A stretch of 64,000 nucleotides of DNA, from contig JAKZZE010000016.1 in NCBI GenBank assembly GCA_024220505.1, positions 310,001 to 374,000 of the forward strand, in the 5' to 3' direction. This DNA comes from Rhizopus arrhizus (lineage: Eukaryota; Mucoromycota; Mucoromycetes; Mucorales; Rhizopodaceae). The notes below the pieces were generated by a model. That model made no database searches, had not been told where the DNA came from, and was given only the letters and a program-made list of their open reading frames with translations. The position numbers and the translations under genes were made by a program. Of the stretch, positions 21,603 through 32,872 are shown piece by piece (the stretch's first letter is position 1; the number at the start of each line of letters is the position of its first letter).

Positions 21603-23855
21603 CTACCAGTCTAATTTTGCTTTCTTTTGTTGACCTCCATTGATTTCAATCTTTGTAGCCTTTCCTTTATAGCCTTTACCATCTAACCAAGGCCATGTTT
21701 GAGTACGTTTTGTTTCAAATTGAGCAATCTTATCTGCTTTTTGCATTGTCAATCCAATATCATCCAAACCATTCACAAGACAATGTTTACGGAATTCTTC
21801 AACATCAAATGAAACTTCTCCACCGGGATAACGAACGATCTGTTGAACGAGGTCCACTTCAACCTCAACACCCTTTTGAGCTTCGGCAGCGATGGCTTCC
21901 AATTGGGCCTGAGGGAGGATGATGGGGAGCATGCCATTCTTGAAACAGTTGTTGAAAAAGATGTCAGCGAAACTGGGGGCCAAGATACAGCGAATACCAA
22001 AATCATTAAAGGCCCAAGGAGCGTGTTCACGACTACTGCCACAACCAAAGTTGGGACCGGTACAGACCAAGATGCGTGCTTGACGGAAAGGTTCTTGGTT
22101 GAGGACAAAGGCAGGGTTCTCGGCACCAGTCTGAGGATCAAAGCGAAGAGAGTAAAAGAGGGCACTACCAAGACCGGTACGCTTGATGGTCTTGAGGAAT
22201 TGTTTGGGAATAATCATGTCAGTATCAACATTGGAAATATCGAGAGGAGCAGCGTATCCCTTGAGGGTAGTGAAGGCTGGCATACCACCTGAAGAAGATG
22301 AATCTGAGGCAGGCTGAGGAGGTTTTACGGCGGGAATTGTATCTTGAGTGCTTTCAGAGGCCTCAGCAGATCCGTCATATTCAGAGACGACAACTTCTTG
22401 ACGAGGACTTTCGTTTCCAGTCAGAGCGATCTCAGCAACTTCCATGTGGCGTACATCCGTCAAACACCCCTTAATACCCGCAGCAGCAGCCATAGCAGGA
22501 CTCAAAAGATGAGTACGTCCACCAGCACCTTGACGACCTTCAAAGTTACGGTTGGAAGTAGACGCACAACGTTCTCCGGGTTTCAATTGATCAGGATTCA
22601 TACCAAGACACATGGAACAACCCGCTTCTCTCCAGTCAAATCCGGCTTCCTGGAAAATTTTGTCTAAACCTTCACGTTCAGCTTGACGCTTGACTAAACC
22701 CGAGCCGGGCACGACCATGGCATCGACCCAGTCAGCGACACGTTTGCCCTTGACAATGGCAGCAGCAGCACGAAGATCTTCAATACGTGAGTTGGTACAG
22801 GATCCGATAAAGACCTTGTCAATCTTGACACCTTCCAAGGGCGTGTTGGGAGCAATACCGATGTAATCCAAAGCACGCTGAACAGCCAAACGACGAAGAG
22901 GATCAGCAATGCTGTCTAAATCAGGTGTCTTACCCGTAATAGGAGCCACGTCTTGAGGGCTGGTGCCCCAGGTCACAGTGGGTGCAATATCAGAAGCCTT
23001 GATGTCGACAGTAATATCATATTGAGCATCTGCATCAGACTTCAATGTCTTCCAATAAGCGACTGCACGATCCCACTCTTCACCCTTGGGAGCCAAAGGC
23101 TTGTTGCGAAGGTATTCAAATGTGATGTCATCAGGGGCAATCATACCTGCACGAGCACCAGCTTCAATTGACATGTTACAGATCGACATGCGAGACTCCA
23201 TCGAAAGAGTTTCGATCGCTTCACCACAGAACTCGATCACACAACCCGTACCACCCGCAGTACCAATGACACCAATGACGTGAAGCGCAATGTCTTTGGA
23301 TGTCACACCTGCCGAGGGCTTACCTTCCACACGGATTCTCATGTTTTTTGATTTTTTTTGCAAGAGAGTTTGAGTTGCAAGGACGTGCTCTACTTCAGAA
23401 GTACCGATACCAAAAGCAAGGGCGCCAAAGGCACCATGAGTCGATGTGTGGGAATCGCCACAGACCACTGTCGTTCCAGGAAGTGTGAAACCTTGCTCAG
23501 GACCGATGACATGCACAATACCCTGACGACTGTCTTCCATACCGAAATATGTCAAACCAAAAGCTTCAATGTTTTGCTCCAGCGTTTCACACTGTGTTCT
23601 TGAATCGGCTTCTTTGATAAAAGTGGTAATGTTCTTAAAGTTCTTTCTGGGGCTTGTTGGGATGTTGTGATCTACTGTGGCCAAGGTACAGTCTGGACGA
23701 CGGACAGGACGGCCCGCATTGCGAAGTCCTTCGAAAGCTTGAGGACTTGTCACTTCATGGACAAGATGTCTATCGATATAAATCAAGCAAGTACCATCTT
23801 CTTGACGGTCGATGATGTGATCTTCTAAAACTTTATCGTAAAGTGTACGAGCCAT
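21603..23855 (-). CDS. LEU1: 3-isopropylmalate dehydratase (leucine biosynthesis)
   Basis: Isomerises 2-isopropylmalate to 3-isopropylmalate in leucine synthesis. One uninterrupted frame of 750 residues contains both the large-subunit and small-subunit domains fused, the fungal arrangement. The large part has [34 protein letters not shown] and [16 protein letters not shown]. The iron-sulfur ligands are Cys353 (GSCTNSR), Cys413 and Cys416 (GCSMC). A linker of about 40 Ser/Pro-rich residues leads to the small part, with [14 protein letters not shown] and [13 protein letters not shown]. It is cytosolic in yeast, and no targeting sequence is visible here. Two perfect TGACTCA sites stand 134 and 209 bp upstream, pointing to general amino-acid control. 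Confidence 0.97.
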   Translation of the reverse strand: MARTLYDKVLEDHIIDRQEDGTCLIYIDRHLVHEVTSPQAFEGLRNAGRPVRRPDCTLATVDHNIPTSPRKNFKNITTFIKEADSRTQCETLEQNIEAFGLTYFGMEDSRQGIVHVIGPEQGFTLPGTTVVCGDSHTSTHGAFGALAFGIGTSEVEHVLATQTLLQKKSKNMRIRVEGKPSAGVTSKDIALHVIGVIGTAGGTGCVIEFCGEAIETLSMESRMSICNMSIEAGARAGMIAPDDITFEYLRNKPLAPKGEEWDRAVAYWKTLKSDADAQYDITVDIKASDIAPTVTWGTSPQDVAPITGKTPDLDSIADPLRRLAVQRALDYIGIAPNTPLEGVKIDKVFIGSCTNSRIEDLRAAAAIVKGKRVADWVDAMVVPGSGLVKRQAEREGLDKIFQEAGFDWREAGCSMCLGMNPDQLKPGERCASTSNRNFEGRQGAGGRTHLLSPAMAAAAGIKGCLTDVRHMEVAEIALTGNESPRQEVVVSEYDGSAEASESTQDTIPAVKPPQPASDSSSSGGMPAFTTLKGYAAPLDISNVDTDMIIPKQFLKTIKRTGLGSALFYSLRFDPQTGAENPAFVLNQEPFRQARILVCTGPNFGCGSSREHAPWAFNDFGIRCILAPSFADIFFNNCFKNGMLPIILPQAQLEAIAAEAQKGVEVEVDLVQQIVRYPGGEVSFDVEEFRKHCLVNGLDDIGLTMQKADKIAQFETKRTQTWPWLDGKGYKGKATKIEINGGQQKKAKLDW

Positions 23856-24917
23856 GGTTTTGATGTGAAAAAGAAATGTAAGTAAAAAAAAGTGGAGAAG
23901 AAGAAGAAGAGCAAGGTTTTTGATTTAAATAAATGCATTTTTTTTTTAACTCAAACTGTAGAATTTTATTGATTGGTCAACCTGTAGTTGACTCAAATGG
24001 TGCCTTGTTTTATCAATTTATAAAACCGACCAAACAAAATGATTTCTGCAATTTGGTTCTTTGTGACTCAGTAAATTCTTGAATTCTATTGGCTATTGTA
24101 CTGTGCCTTCTTGATGGAGCTTTCGAGCGGAGCAATTGATTACGTTTTTGTAGATAATCTGTTGGTTATTTTCTTTTCTAATAAAACCAGTTGGAAAAAC
24201 GATTTTCATATTGTTACGTAGCAGTTTCTTTACATGTTTGACTTATTAAATGAAAACTTTTTGTTTGATGTCATGTTCAATCCTTGTACTTTGTTGGGAA
24301 CAATTGTTTATTTGACCCAGAGATTGTTTAAACGTGTGTGACAGAGAACTGGTGGTCACAGCTAGGATAAACAATAGTAGAACAAACAAGATGAGCTTCC
24401 AAACACAAAAAGGTTTATAATTTAACTGACAAAAGTACTATTGACCAAAAGCATCAATGCAATTAATGAAAGCGAAGCCTGTGCCAAGTTGCAGGTTATT
24501 TCTCCCCATGCCACTGTACAAAATAAGACGGCTTTTTCAAGAAAATGCTGCTAGTGCGCTTAATTATTTTTTTTTATTTATGCAAAAAATCAATGACCAA
24601 TTTGAGCTCATGATATCTAATATTACATTGTTTTCGCTCTGGTCAAATCAATAAAAAATGAATGGAAGCCAAAAGCCCCTTTGGGGATCAAGGGGAAAAA
24701 AAAAAGGAAACAAGCGAATGTTACTAGTGAGAGGAAGAGGGTATTCAATCGGGAAATATTTACCCCGATTGGAATGGCAGTGAAGGCTGGTCCTTGTCAT
24801 GGAACAGGTAGTTAAGTTCATAAAGTATATTGCAGATAATAGGTCATCTAATAAGCCATGTAAAGGCAGAGTAAGATGAACATGATATTCTATTTGGTAA
24901 CTTGTTGAGAAAAACAG
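23856..24917. other. LEU1 promoter and intergenic region
   Basis: It contains the two general-control elements described separately, an AT-rich core and no supported gene. Short frames at 24457-24654 and 24648-24983 have no family features; the second crosses the boundary of the inverted-repeat element and cannot be a conserved gene. Confidence 0.5.
23989..24070. promoter_or_regulatory. Two TGACTCA general-control (Gcn4/CPC1) elements
   Basis: Perfect TGACTCA occurs at 23989-23995 and again at 24064-24070, 75 bp apart, upstream of LEU1. This is the binding sequence of Gcn4/CPC1-type bZIP proteins, and a Gcn4-like protein is encoded at 39746-40399. A 7-mer of this kind is expected only a handful of times in a window this size, so two within 82 bp at an amino-acid gene is suggestive. 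Confidence 0.6.
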
Positions 24918-25486
24918 TAGAAGAAGATCTGAAGAGAATGAAGAACGACGAGTTTGGCCTAGAACTTTGTAATTTTTCAACATACTTATCGCTGTGTTAA
25001 CCTAGATGCACTTTGGTAAGTTTGAACTTTAATTGTTTTAATCGCAAGATTAAATAAAAAAATCAAAAAAAAAAGTAGAAAAAAGATGACTTCAATAATC
25101 CATTGACTTATTATAGAAACGATAAAATATTTGCAATGCACAGATCATAAAGTATGTCTGGTATCGATAGACTTTCCTGGTTTATTCTCATGATCTCACC
25201 AAGTTAAAGAATTACTTGAAAAAAACCCTTCAATTCAATACGTAGCTATAGAAACATTTGCTGTTTCTAACAAAGTTTTTATCTCTGATTCAGAAACGCT
25301 ACTATCAGATACAAAATTGTTGGAAAACTTTGAATGTAGACCAAGATATTAGTCGCGCTCGTGTCCTAACGTACCAGACGTAGATAATAAAAAGCGAGCC
25401 ACGCCCACTTTATGTTAATTCACCAAGAAAGTGCTAGTCATATCGGTATCTAAGCCCAAGCTTTTTTTTTTGTCATAATTTACTAG
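24918..25486 (+). repeat. Left inverted-repeat arm
   Basis: 569 bp including the outer TA. It contains a protein-like frame (about 25202-25353) starting after a TGA: VKELLEKNPSIQYVAIETFA, then VSNKVFISDSETLLSD, ending at TAG. The frame is open in this arm, but in the right arm the A-run is one base shorter and the frame breaks. Confidence 0.88.
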
Positions 25487-26214
25487 TGGATCTTGAACTG
25501 TTTCTGGCATTTGTAAGCAATCATACATATCGAGGCATTTTATTGCATGTTGTTTGGTGAGCAACTGGATAGGATGCCTTGGACAAGGTACTAGTTTTCC
25601 ACCTAGTAATCAGCCAAGACGTCAGTGCACGCATCTATTTCTTTCAGTTCTTGTCATTGATAGCCAGAGGATGAGGTCCAAGGATATTGTTGGACGGCAT
25701 TGAGAGAAAAGTATAGAGTTACGAGATGATCGAGTCTGGTTAAGGGGATTGTCTTGACGAAACTGAAGCTAAGTCTTTTTAAGTGTATGTTTGTCTAGTA
25801 TTCAAAGAGAACATTTACTGTATCTTGACCAAATGAACTTGCTTATTTCGTCTATTTGTGTGCCTTTATTTCGACTAAATTAGAAGGAAATTTTCGACTA
25901 AAATAAAAATAAGTTTGACCAGGTTGCAATGGGTTTTCAGCTGCATGGTCGAATTAAAGAAGCCCTTCTTTATTTAGACAACGCTCAAAGAAGGATTCGG
26001 AATGCCTAATCCAACCTTGACAATTCTCAGGAGTCACCTTCTCCGCAGCCTCTCTTATTCTTGCTACTCACTGCAACCTGGATTGAATTTAGTTGCTGCT
26101 TTGGTCGAATTTGAAGCTCATGTATTTCTACAGTCACTCATTACGATTTGTAGTAAAATCGATTTTGAGCCTTCTATACCAAAAAAAAAATACAAAGACA
26201 AACATAAACTCTTT

Positions 26215-26782
26215 CTAGTAAATTATGACAAAAAAAAAAGCTTGGGCTTAGATACCGATATGACTAGCACTTTCTTGGTGAATTAACATAAAGTGGGCGT
26301 GGCTCGCTTTTTATTATCTACGTCTGGTACGTTAGGACACGAGCGCGACTAATATCTTGGTCTACATTCAAAGTTTTCCAACAATTTTGTATCTGATAGT
26401 AGCGTTTCTGAATCAGAGATAAAAACTTTGTTAGAAACAGCAAATGTTTCTATAGCTACGTATTGAATTGAAGGGTTTTTTCAAGTAATTCTTTAACTTG
26501 GTGAGATCATGAGAATAAACCAGGAAAGTCTATCGATACCAGACATACTTTATGATCTGTGCATTGCAAATATTTTATCGTTTCTATAATAAGTCAATGG
26601 ATTATTGAAGTCATCTTTTTTCTACTTTTTTTTTTGATTTTTTTATTTAATCTTGCGATTAAAACAATTAAAGTTCAAACTTACCAAAGTGCATCTAGGT
26701 TAACACAGCGATAAGTATGTTGAAAAATTACAAAGTTCTAGGCCAAACTCGTCGTTCTTCATTCTCTTCAGATCTTCTTCTA
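26215..26782 (-). repeat. Right inverted-repeat arm
   Basis: 568 bp, reverse complement of the left arm. The inner boundary is sharp (CTAGTAAATTATG against the left arm's CATAATTTACTAG), and the outer boundary ends at CTTCTTCTA. Confidence 0.88.
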
Positions 26783-26978
26783 GTTGGGCCTCTTCATTCA
26801 TTCTCAGCACGCTGAAATCTCTCTGGTATTTAACCATTCAAGCGAAGGTTACGAACAACAGGAATCATATTTAGACATGCTACCAAATCTCGATTCTATA
26901 AATACACACGGTGCTTTTCAGCACCTGAAATGTTTTGCACGATGAATTTGTAATTTTAATTTGTACAGCCAAGAGGCC

Positions 26979-27005
26979 AAAAAAAAAAAAAAAAAAAAAA
27001 AAAAA
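26979..27005. repeat. Poly(A) tract of 27
   Basis: A run of 27 A between the inverted-repeat element and the Fanzor-like relic. It could be the tail of an old retro-insertion or a simple homopolymer; no direct repeats were checked. Confidence 0.6.
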
Positions 27006-27057
27006 CCAAGTCAGCAAACAATTTTGATCATTATTGATCAGAATATTTAATTATCAA

Positions 27058-27708
27058 AGTAAGCCATGACAAATAACTTTGAGGTTATTTCGTCTTTGAT
27101 TATGGCCGTGGGTTCAGTATTCTCTTGAAGACTATCTGACTTTGGTGTTCACAGGAGGGGCAGCACTGACTTGTTCGAAACTCATCCATCCAATACACCA
27201 AGAATCCGTGTTTTTCAACAGCTCTTCTGAATCCGACGCCTCTCACAGATTTTTGATACCGGGTGTTTGGTGCGAAATGGTGGATCATAAGGTATTTTTG
27301 AATGCATTAACCAATCCATGTACGTCTGCGAGCTGCTGCGTCACCTACACGATTACAACGATAGCGTACGGAGGATAATGATACCTCAGAAAAGAACTCT
27401 TTGTTAATGTAAGCAGTGATATCAGAATTAGGATCACCTTGAAGTCCACAGAGAAATATGAATTGAGACATGGAGTAGGCATGCGTTTTAGTCGGATGGA
27501 TGATGTTTACGAAGCCCTCCAATCGCTCTTGATACTGCTCATTCCAGCCAATGCCATCGATAGATGATTTAACAGATAAAATACGATCACCAGAAGCAAG
27601 AGTACCAGCAGTACACATGATGTCAGCTAAAGTACTCGGTAGAGAATCTTCATTCATGACGAAGGCTAGTACCAGGAAACCAGTCCCTTCAAAGAAGAGA
27701 AAGGGCAA
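27058..27708 (-). pseudogene. Internally deleted Fanzor-like (TnpB-related) nuclease relic
   Basis: On the minus strand, 27657-27307 gives MNEDSLPSTLADIMCTAGTL, ASGDRILSVKSS and YSMSQFIFLCGL, ending at a stop. About 20 bp further on, 27288-27100 continues in another frame with VRGVGFRRAVEKHGFLVYWM and DEFRTSQCCPSCEH. It ends RILNPRP, and after more breaks comes VICHGLL at about 27060-27075. DE-[FY]-RTS with CxxC and then CHGLL followed by a lost Arg-Cys is the RuvC-III plus zinc-ribbon end of TnpB/Fanzor proteins; the first part resembles the N-terminal region of mucoralean homologues. The large middle region with the RuvC-I and -II acidic residues is missing, so this is a dead deletion product. 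Family placement is from memory of the motif order. Confidence 0.65.
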
Positions 27709-28115
27709 AACGTAGTACTCAGGCTGTTGAAGATACCAAAGGTGGAACTATCACTGGGTACTATTTCAATTTCACTGCAAGTACCCTGGATATTTTGGGA
27801 TCAGCATGAGCAATTGAAGAATAATTACATTGTTATGGATAGTGCTCTTATTCACAAGCATGCTGATATTAGAAAATACACTGAGCAACGCGGCTACGGC
27901 TGTCATTATCTTCCGACTTACTTTTCAGAGTTCAACCTAATGGACAGTTTTGGTCAGTCTGTAAAAGTAAGCTGAAAAGAGAGCTTTCGCAGGAAGAGAC
28001 AGGGTCGTCTAGGAAGGAGGATGCATGCAGCAGAATCCTTTTGAGCGATCTACAAGGACTTTGTAGATATTCAGCCGCTAGAGTCGAAAACGGCTTAAAC
28101 TGTAAGCCAATGTAA
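27690..28115 (+). mobile_element. Tc1/mariner-like transposase C-terminal relic
   Basis: Plus-strand frames give EDTKGGTITGYYFNFTASTL, then after a frame break DQHEQLKNNYIVMDSALIHK, HADIRKYTEQRGYGCHYLPT and, after another break, VCKSKLKRELSQE with a run to a TAA at about 28115. This is the second catalytic Asp region and the DDE-domain end of a Tc1-like transposase. It abuts the Fanzor-like relic head to head at about 27690; Fanzor genes are known passengers of Tc1/mariner-type transposons. Confidence 0.8.
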
Positions 28116-28545
28116 TATCGTTTCTTTTTTCGTGCAATTCATGCATTAATAATAAAAAATTTAAGTGAAATTTTTTTCTGAGCTTGAATCAATTTTTTTT
28201 TTTTCCTTAAAGGTGTACGAATAATTTGTAAAACAAACACGAAAATAGCTTCTTGTGAAAACAAAGAGAGAGATAGAGAGAGGTGATGCTATAAAGCTAG
28301 CATCCATGTGTAAAAGCATATTCAAATTTATATAAACATGTCTTCTTTTGCAAAGGTTTTTTTTTATTATGAACAATTGGATACTACAAGATGTTCCCTA
28401 ACTATGGTAAAACAAAACTGTTAACCCTAATCGAGAGAAAGTGCGGTGAATCCCGTAAAGAAAAGGACTCTTTTTTAGATGAGTAACAATACCTTGAAAT
28501 TGAACAAAATTAAGTGTAACTTTACTATTTGCTTTACTAAACCCG

Positions 28546-28580
<35 letters not shown>

Positions 28581-30330
28581 CTTAGCGTCGATCTGTTGCT
28601 TAAAAATGGTTTGCATAACCTTGAGCATAAGCAGTACAACTGTAGAAATAGATTTTTTTTTGTGTTTCCACAGTCTAGATTCATTTCACTTTCTAGGATA
28701 AAGCAGAGACGAACTGAAAAGATTTGAACCAAACTACTTTTCAAAAGTAGCGTATAAAAAGAATATTTAATGCAGATGTAAACTAGATTGATTCATGTTG
28801 TAAAATACACTATTTTATGATTAATTAAAGCGGTTTATAAACAATGGTTTAGTCAAGGAAAAAAGGATTGTGAGTTGTACAAATTACACCTTTTTATGCC
28901 CTGAAAATAAAAGCCAGTAGTGCCACGATAGAGTGGCATAATTAAAAAAGAAGGTTCTAAAAAGAAAAAAAAAAAAAAAGACCGAATTTGATGATTAAAA
29001 GATTGTATAACTTTTAAATGCTTTCATCTGGAAACAATATAAAAAGAATAAGAAGAGTGTTGAATGGGATAAATTAAGATAAAAACAGGGTTGATAATGT
29101 AGATACAGCAGTCTATTTGTCTCCTTTCTCTCTCTCTCTCTCTCTCTTTTTTTTATGCTAAATTAAATGTCGTCATACCACAATTTTTAAAAAACTAAAA
29201 ATACATTTTGTATGAATCCCAAAGTAGATTGTGAATAAAAATGAGATGATTGATTTTCAACAGTTTCTTTTGTATTCAGTGAACAATACATGTAGAGTAA
29301 TACGAAACATTCGTAATTTGAATTTAGAGAAAAGGTGTAAAATATAAACAAAAAAAAAAGACGCTCAGGCCAATATTTTATTAAACTTTCCTATTATGAG
29401 TAATAGTGAATTCTTTCTCTCTTTTTTACATTAAAATAAATGCGTTTCATCTTGGCAATTTTTGTCTTGTGATTATGATTTCTAGATTGAATTACAGATC
29501 TCGATCCTACTACTTGCTTTATAATAAAACTAGATTATATCAACCTAATTTACACCTCTTTTTCATTTATCGATATGCAGAAAAAAAGAAAGGAGGATTG
29601 TACAAGGTATGTGTTGACTCTTTTTGATAAAGAAAAAAGAGAGAGACATGTCTATTTTTGTTAGATGAGAGTAATTCATTTTGTGTAAAGTTTCAAGTTT
29701 TTTTTGTATTACTTTTATGTTTGCATTGTCCCTTGACTGAAGCAGAAAAATAAGATCGAATCTGTACTCTTTATGCAAACAAGATGGGACAAGATAAAAG
29801 AGAAGGGGGCAAAAATAACTCATCTTGATTTTAGGGGGTGAACTTTCCTTTTTTTGCTTACTGCAAACTTGGGAGACTGTGATTTCGATTGATGAACAGT
29901 AACAGAATGATGTAACATACGATAGTATCACGGGTCATGGAAAAAGAATACATGTATCACTCTACCACAAGAGTCGGGGCCACATTTTATTATTATTATT
30001 ATTATTATTTGTTTGGATAGTATGGAATAAAGGGTTCACTCTGTTTACATCATCTAAATACACCAGACTGTTGAGTGATAATATTTCCTCCCCCTAAAGA
30101 AAGATAGAGTGGAGTAATAAATTGAGAATTAAAATAAATTCCCATGATTAACTTGTGATTCTGTGTAAATAGGTCTGCTTTCTTTCTATTTTTCACACCA
30201 TTTCTATATACTTTCTTGTGTGATATGTGAAACAACTGGTAACAAGCCACTGAACATATAAAAAGAAAAAAAAAAAAAAAAAGAAAAAAAAAAAAAGAAA
30301 AAGGGATGGCTTTCTTTTCTTCTTTAACTT
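28116..30330. other. AT-rich region with homopolymers and CT repeats
   Basis: No supported gene. It holds a T tract of about 32 at 28549-28580, a CT run at about 29126-29150, an ATT run at about 29989-30009 and A-rich tracts at 30265-30302. Open frames here are mostly translations of these simple sequences. Confidence 0.5.
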
Positions 30331-30524
30331 ATGTATACGAATAAGAAAATGATCAAAGCATATTCCACACCAATCAATTTACCTGTTTGCTCTGGTCGTG
30401 GTAAAAGTTATTGTCTTGTTCATAAAAGATACTTTGAAACAAGTTGGTGTCCAGATTGTAGTCGATTAAGCTGTAAGTTGAAGGAATGATGGATGGTTGA
30501 TCCTAATTGTTTCATAGGTCATTA
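30331..30524 (+). CDS. Possible Cys-rich micro-protein
   Basis: A frame from 30331 (a second ATG at 30349) reads MYTNKKMIKAYSTPINLPVC, then SGRGKSYCLVHKRYFETSWC and PDCSRLS. With a 44-bp GT-AG intron (30473-30516) the end is CH and TAA at 30522-30524; unspliced, it ends CKLKE at 30487-30489. The Cys/His spacing (C-x7-C-x2-H-x8-C-x2-C) would suit a small zinc site. I do not recognise the family. The frame is short, but Cys-pair spacing of this kind rarely arises by chance in AT-rich intergenic DNA. Confidence 0.35.
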
Positions 30525-32624
30525 AAATACACTAGACATTCATGCCTGTTATTTATTATAAAAGCAACTTCATATTTGATTCATATGCTGGTCTATCAAG
30601 AAACAAACATGATTCCCGCCCTCCCTTTTTTTTTCTTCTTTTTAAAAAAAAGTATTCAACTTACAAAAGATTTTTTTATTTTTATTTTTATTCTTAATCT
30701 TTTATATGCCCTTTTATTATTCAACAATAAAAATGATATGTTTTGTATATTAATCTTGATAACAGTCATCATTTAAAATTGTGTAACAAATGTACTCTTC
30801 AGTAAACAATCCATGGCGATCTGTCCACGTTTTCTTTATGGTTCATGAACTATCGGATGATAGCACACAACACTGGTATACAATAAAGATGTACATGATT
30901 ATCTTTTATATAACAAATAATTTCTTTTTCTTCTTTTAATACAGTACATGTTATAGATCACTATCAAATCATGTATTATTTTATATAAAAAAAGAAATAA
31001 TGTAGTACATTTGCTTATGTAAATGAAGAAAAAGGGAAAATGTTTTTGTGTACATCTGCACACAGACCTTTCTCTCTCTCTCTCTCTCTTTTTTTTTCTC
31101 TCTTATTTTGTCATACTTTGATACACCTAAATTGGTAGTAAAAATAATAATAGTATCCAAGTCCAGTGACTAAAGACTTGTTTGAGAAATATTTACAGTT
31201 GAATCATTTGAACATTTTATTATGCTTTCATCTCTAAAAAGATTCAAAACTCTAAAAGACTCATTTACATCACCTTTCTAGAGTCCAGTAACTGAAATCT
31301 AATCCAGGGCTCTCTCTCTCTCTTTCTCTCTACACACATGATGTGTCTCTGTGACTTTATTGATCGTTCTGGAACAATAAAGTACAGATCTCTTTCTTAA
31401 ATCATTAGACTCAAAAGAAGAAGAAAACAATCGGCAGTGTAGAATAAGATGCATACAGCCTACATTATTATTTCAAAAAGAATATAAATTTGAATCACCC
31501 TTTTTTTTTAATATCATTTGAACCTGTAAGACTATTTATTATCCAAACAAACTTCTTTATTCATCATCACATCATTCTCAATAAAATAAAGATGCACCCC
31601 AAACTGTCTGATTTAGTAGCTTATTTACTTTATGTAAGGGTCATCAAACTGAAGTATATTTTTAGCCATCAAGGGGTTCACTGACTTCTTTACATCCTTT
31701 AAGTTTACAAGTCATACTCTATTTGAATACAAGTCCTTTTTTCAATAAAACACGATTAATTTCTTGAAATTAATTGGACAGGGGTACCGTCACCTTCTGA
31801 ACATCACATCAACAATCAAATCCATTCCATCTTCTTTTCTAAACAAATGGATTCATTCTATAACACAACTTGATTCTCAGTTTTATTTTAATCTGCTTTG
31901 ATAAATTTGCTCTTTTGACTTGTTTCATTCAGTATCATTGTGTCTTTTGAACTCTTGTTTCTACAAGTACTCTTTCTACAAGAAATAGACAAGAATAACG
32001 CCTGTGGAAATCATTCACTTTCATCCGCTCCGACAATATACTATCTTCACTGCTTCCTTTGAAGTCCGGAAGAAAAAAAGGGCACAGGCTGAATGGGGGG
32101 TTTTTTTTTGCCACTGCTTTCTCCCTGATGACAAATAAGCTTCCTTGCAGGAAAAAATCCTTTTGAATCATTCCAACCTGTTTGTGTGATGTACGCGTAT
32201 TTCTTAATTATGTCTCATTTCAGAATACATGACAGGAGCCTGTCCTACTCTCATACATTCGGGGCAAGAAATATCAGACTGAAAAGCAAGGAGTTTGCAG
32301 GGTGTGAGTTGTCTAACCCCCTTTCATATCTGGAAAGTCCCATTTTTGTATTACATTCAAAGTCGAGGCCCCCAAGAAAATGAAAAGGTTTTTTTTTATT
32401 ATTGCTCCATTTCACTGAATCCAAAGTTGTCAAACTATGAGGCTTTGATAAAGAAGAGTGTAAATCAATCACTTTACTGATTTACAAATAAAAGACAAGA
32501 AAAAAGATTTCGCATTGACAAATGGGCTTAAGTGATACTATGGATAATGTTCTTTTCACCTTTTTTATAATCAGTTCTACTTTAAAATCTTTTCATCAAA
32601 AAAAGAAGAATCATTCAATAACTC

Positions 32625-32672
<48 letters not shown>

Positions 32673-32872
32673 CAATTTATTCGCTCATTTAATTATTTTC
32701 ACTCAGTTTAGATAAAGTCTAAAAAAATTTCTTTTTCTCTGTTCTTCTCTTTACTCCTTAATTTTATATATTAGATACATTCATTCTCTCTTTCTCTTTT
32801 TTACTTACTCTCTTTTTCTTGCTCTCCTTCATAAATAGTATAGATTACATTTAAAATAACTTTTCCTTTTTC
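30525..32872. other. AT-rich intergenic region with CT microsatellites and poly(T)
   Basis: No supported gene. CT/T runs occur near 31071-31100 and 31312-31330, and a 45-T homopolymer fills 32628-32672 in front of the next gene. The open frames at about 31935-32480 overlap on opposite strands and lack motifs. Confidence 0.5.
32628..32672. repeat. Poly(T) tract of 45
   Basis: An uninterrupted T run about 200 bp upstream of the membrane-protein gene. Similar tracts precede other genes in the window (34231-34267, 54819-54863), so they may be promoter features that exclude nucleosomes. Confidence 0.85.

Larger units (their letters stand above)
24918..26782. mobile_element. Foldback-type element with 0.57-kb inverted repeats and TA target sites
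   Basis: The sequence at 24918-25486 reappears as its reverse complement at 26215-26782. The arms match over their full length by eye, with one noted difference: a 7-A run near 25220 against a 6-T run in the other arm. The outer ends are TA-GAAGAAGATCTGAAG and CTTCAGATCTTCTTC-TA, after which the flanks differ completely, so the element is bounded by TA on both sides, as for Tc1/mariner insertions. The central 728 bp (25487-26214) encode no transposase. It is therefore a non-autonomous element, and its arms would form a long double-stranded RNA if transcribed. Confidence 0.88.

Noticed and set aside
21773..23603. Overlapping frames on both strands inside LEU1
   Set aside because: LEU1 is one continuous, fully conserved frame; the others have no homology features and follow its codon bias.
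24648..24983. Minus-strand 111-codon frame
   Set aside because: It crosses the outer end of the inverted-repeat element, so it joins unrelated sequences.
28398..28744. Frames rich in Lys or Phe runs
   Set aside because: They are translations of a poly(T)/poly(A) tract and flanking AT-rich DNA.
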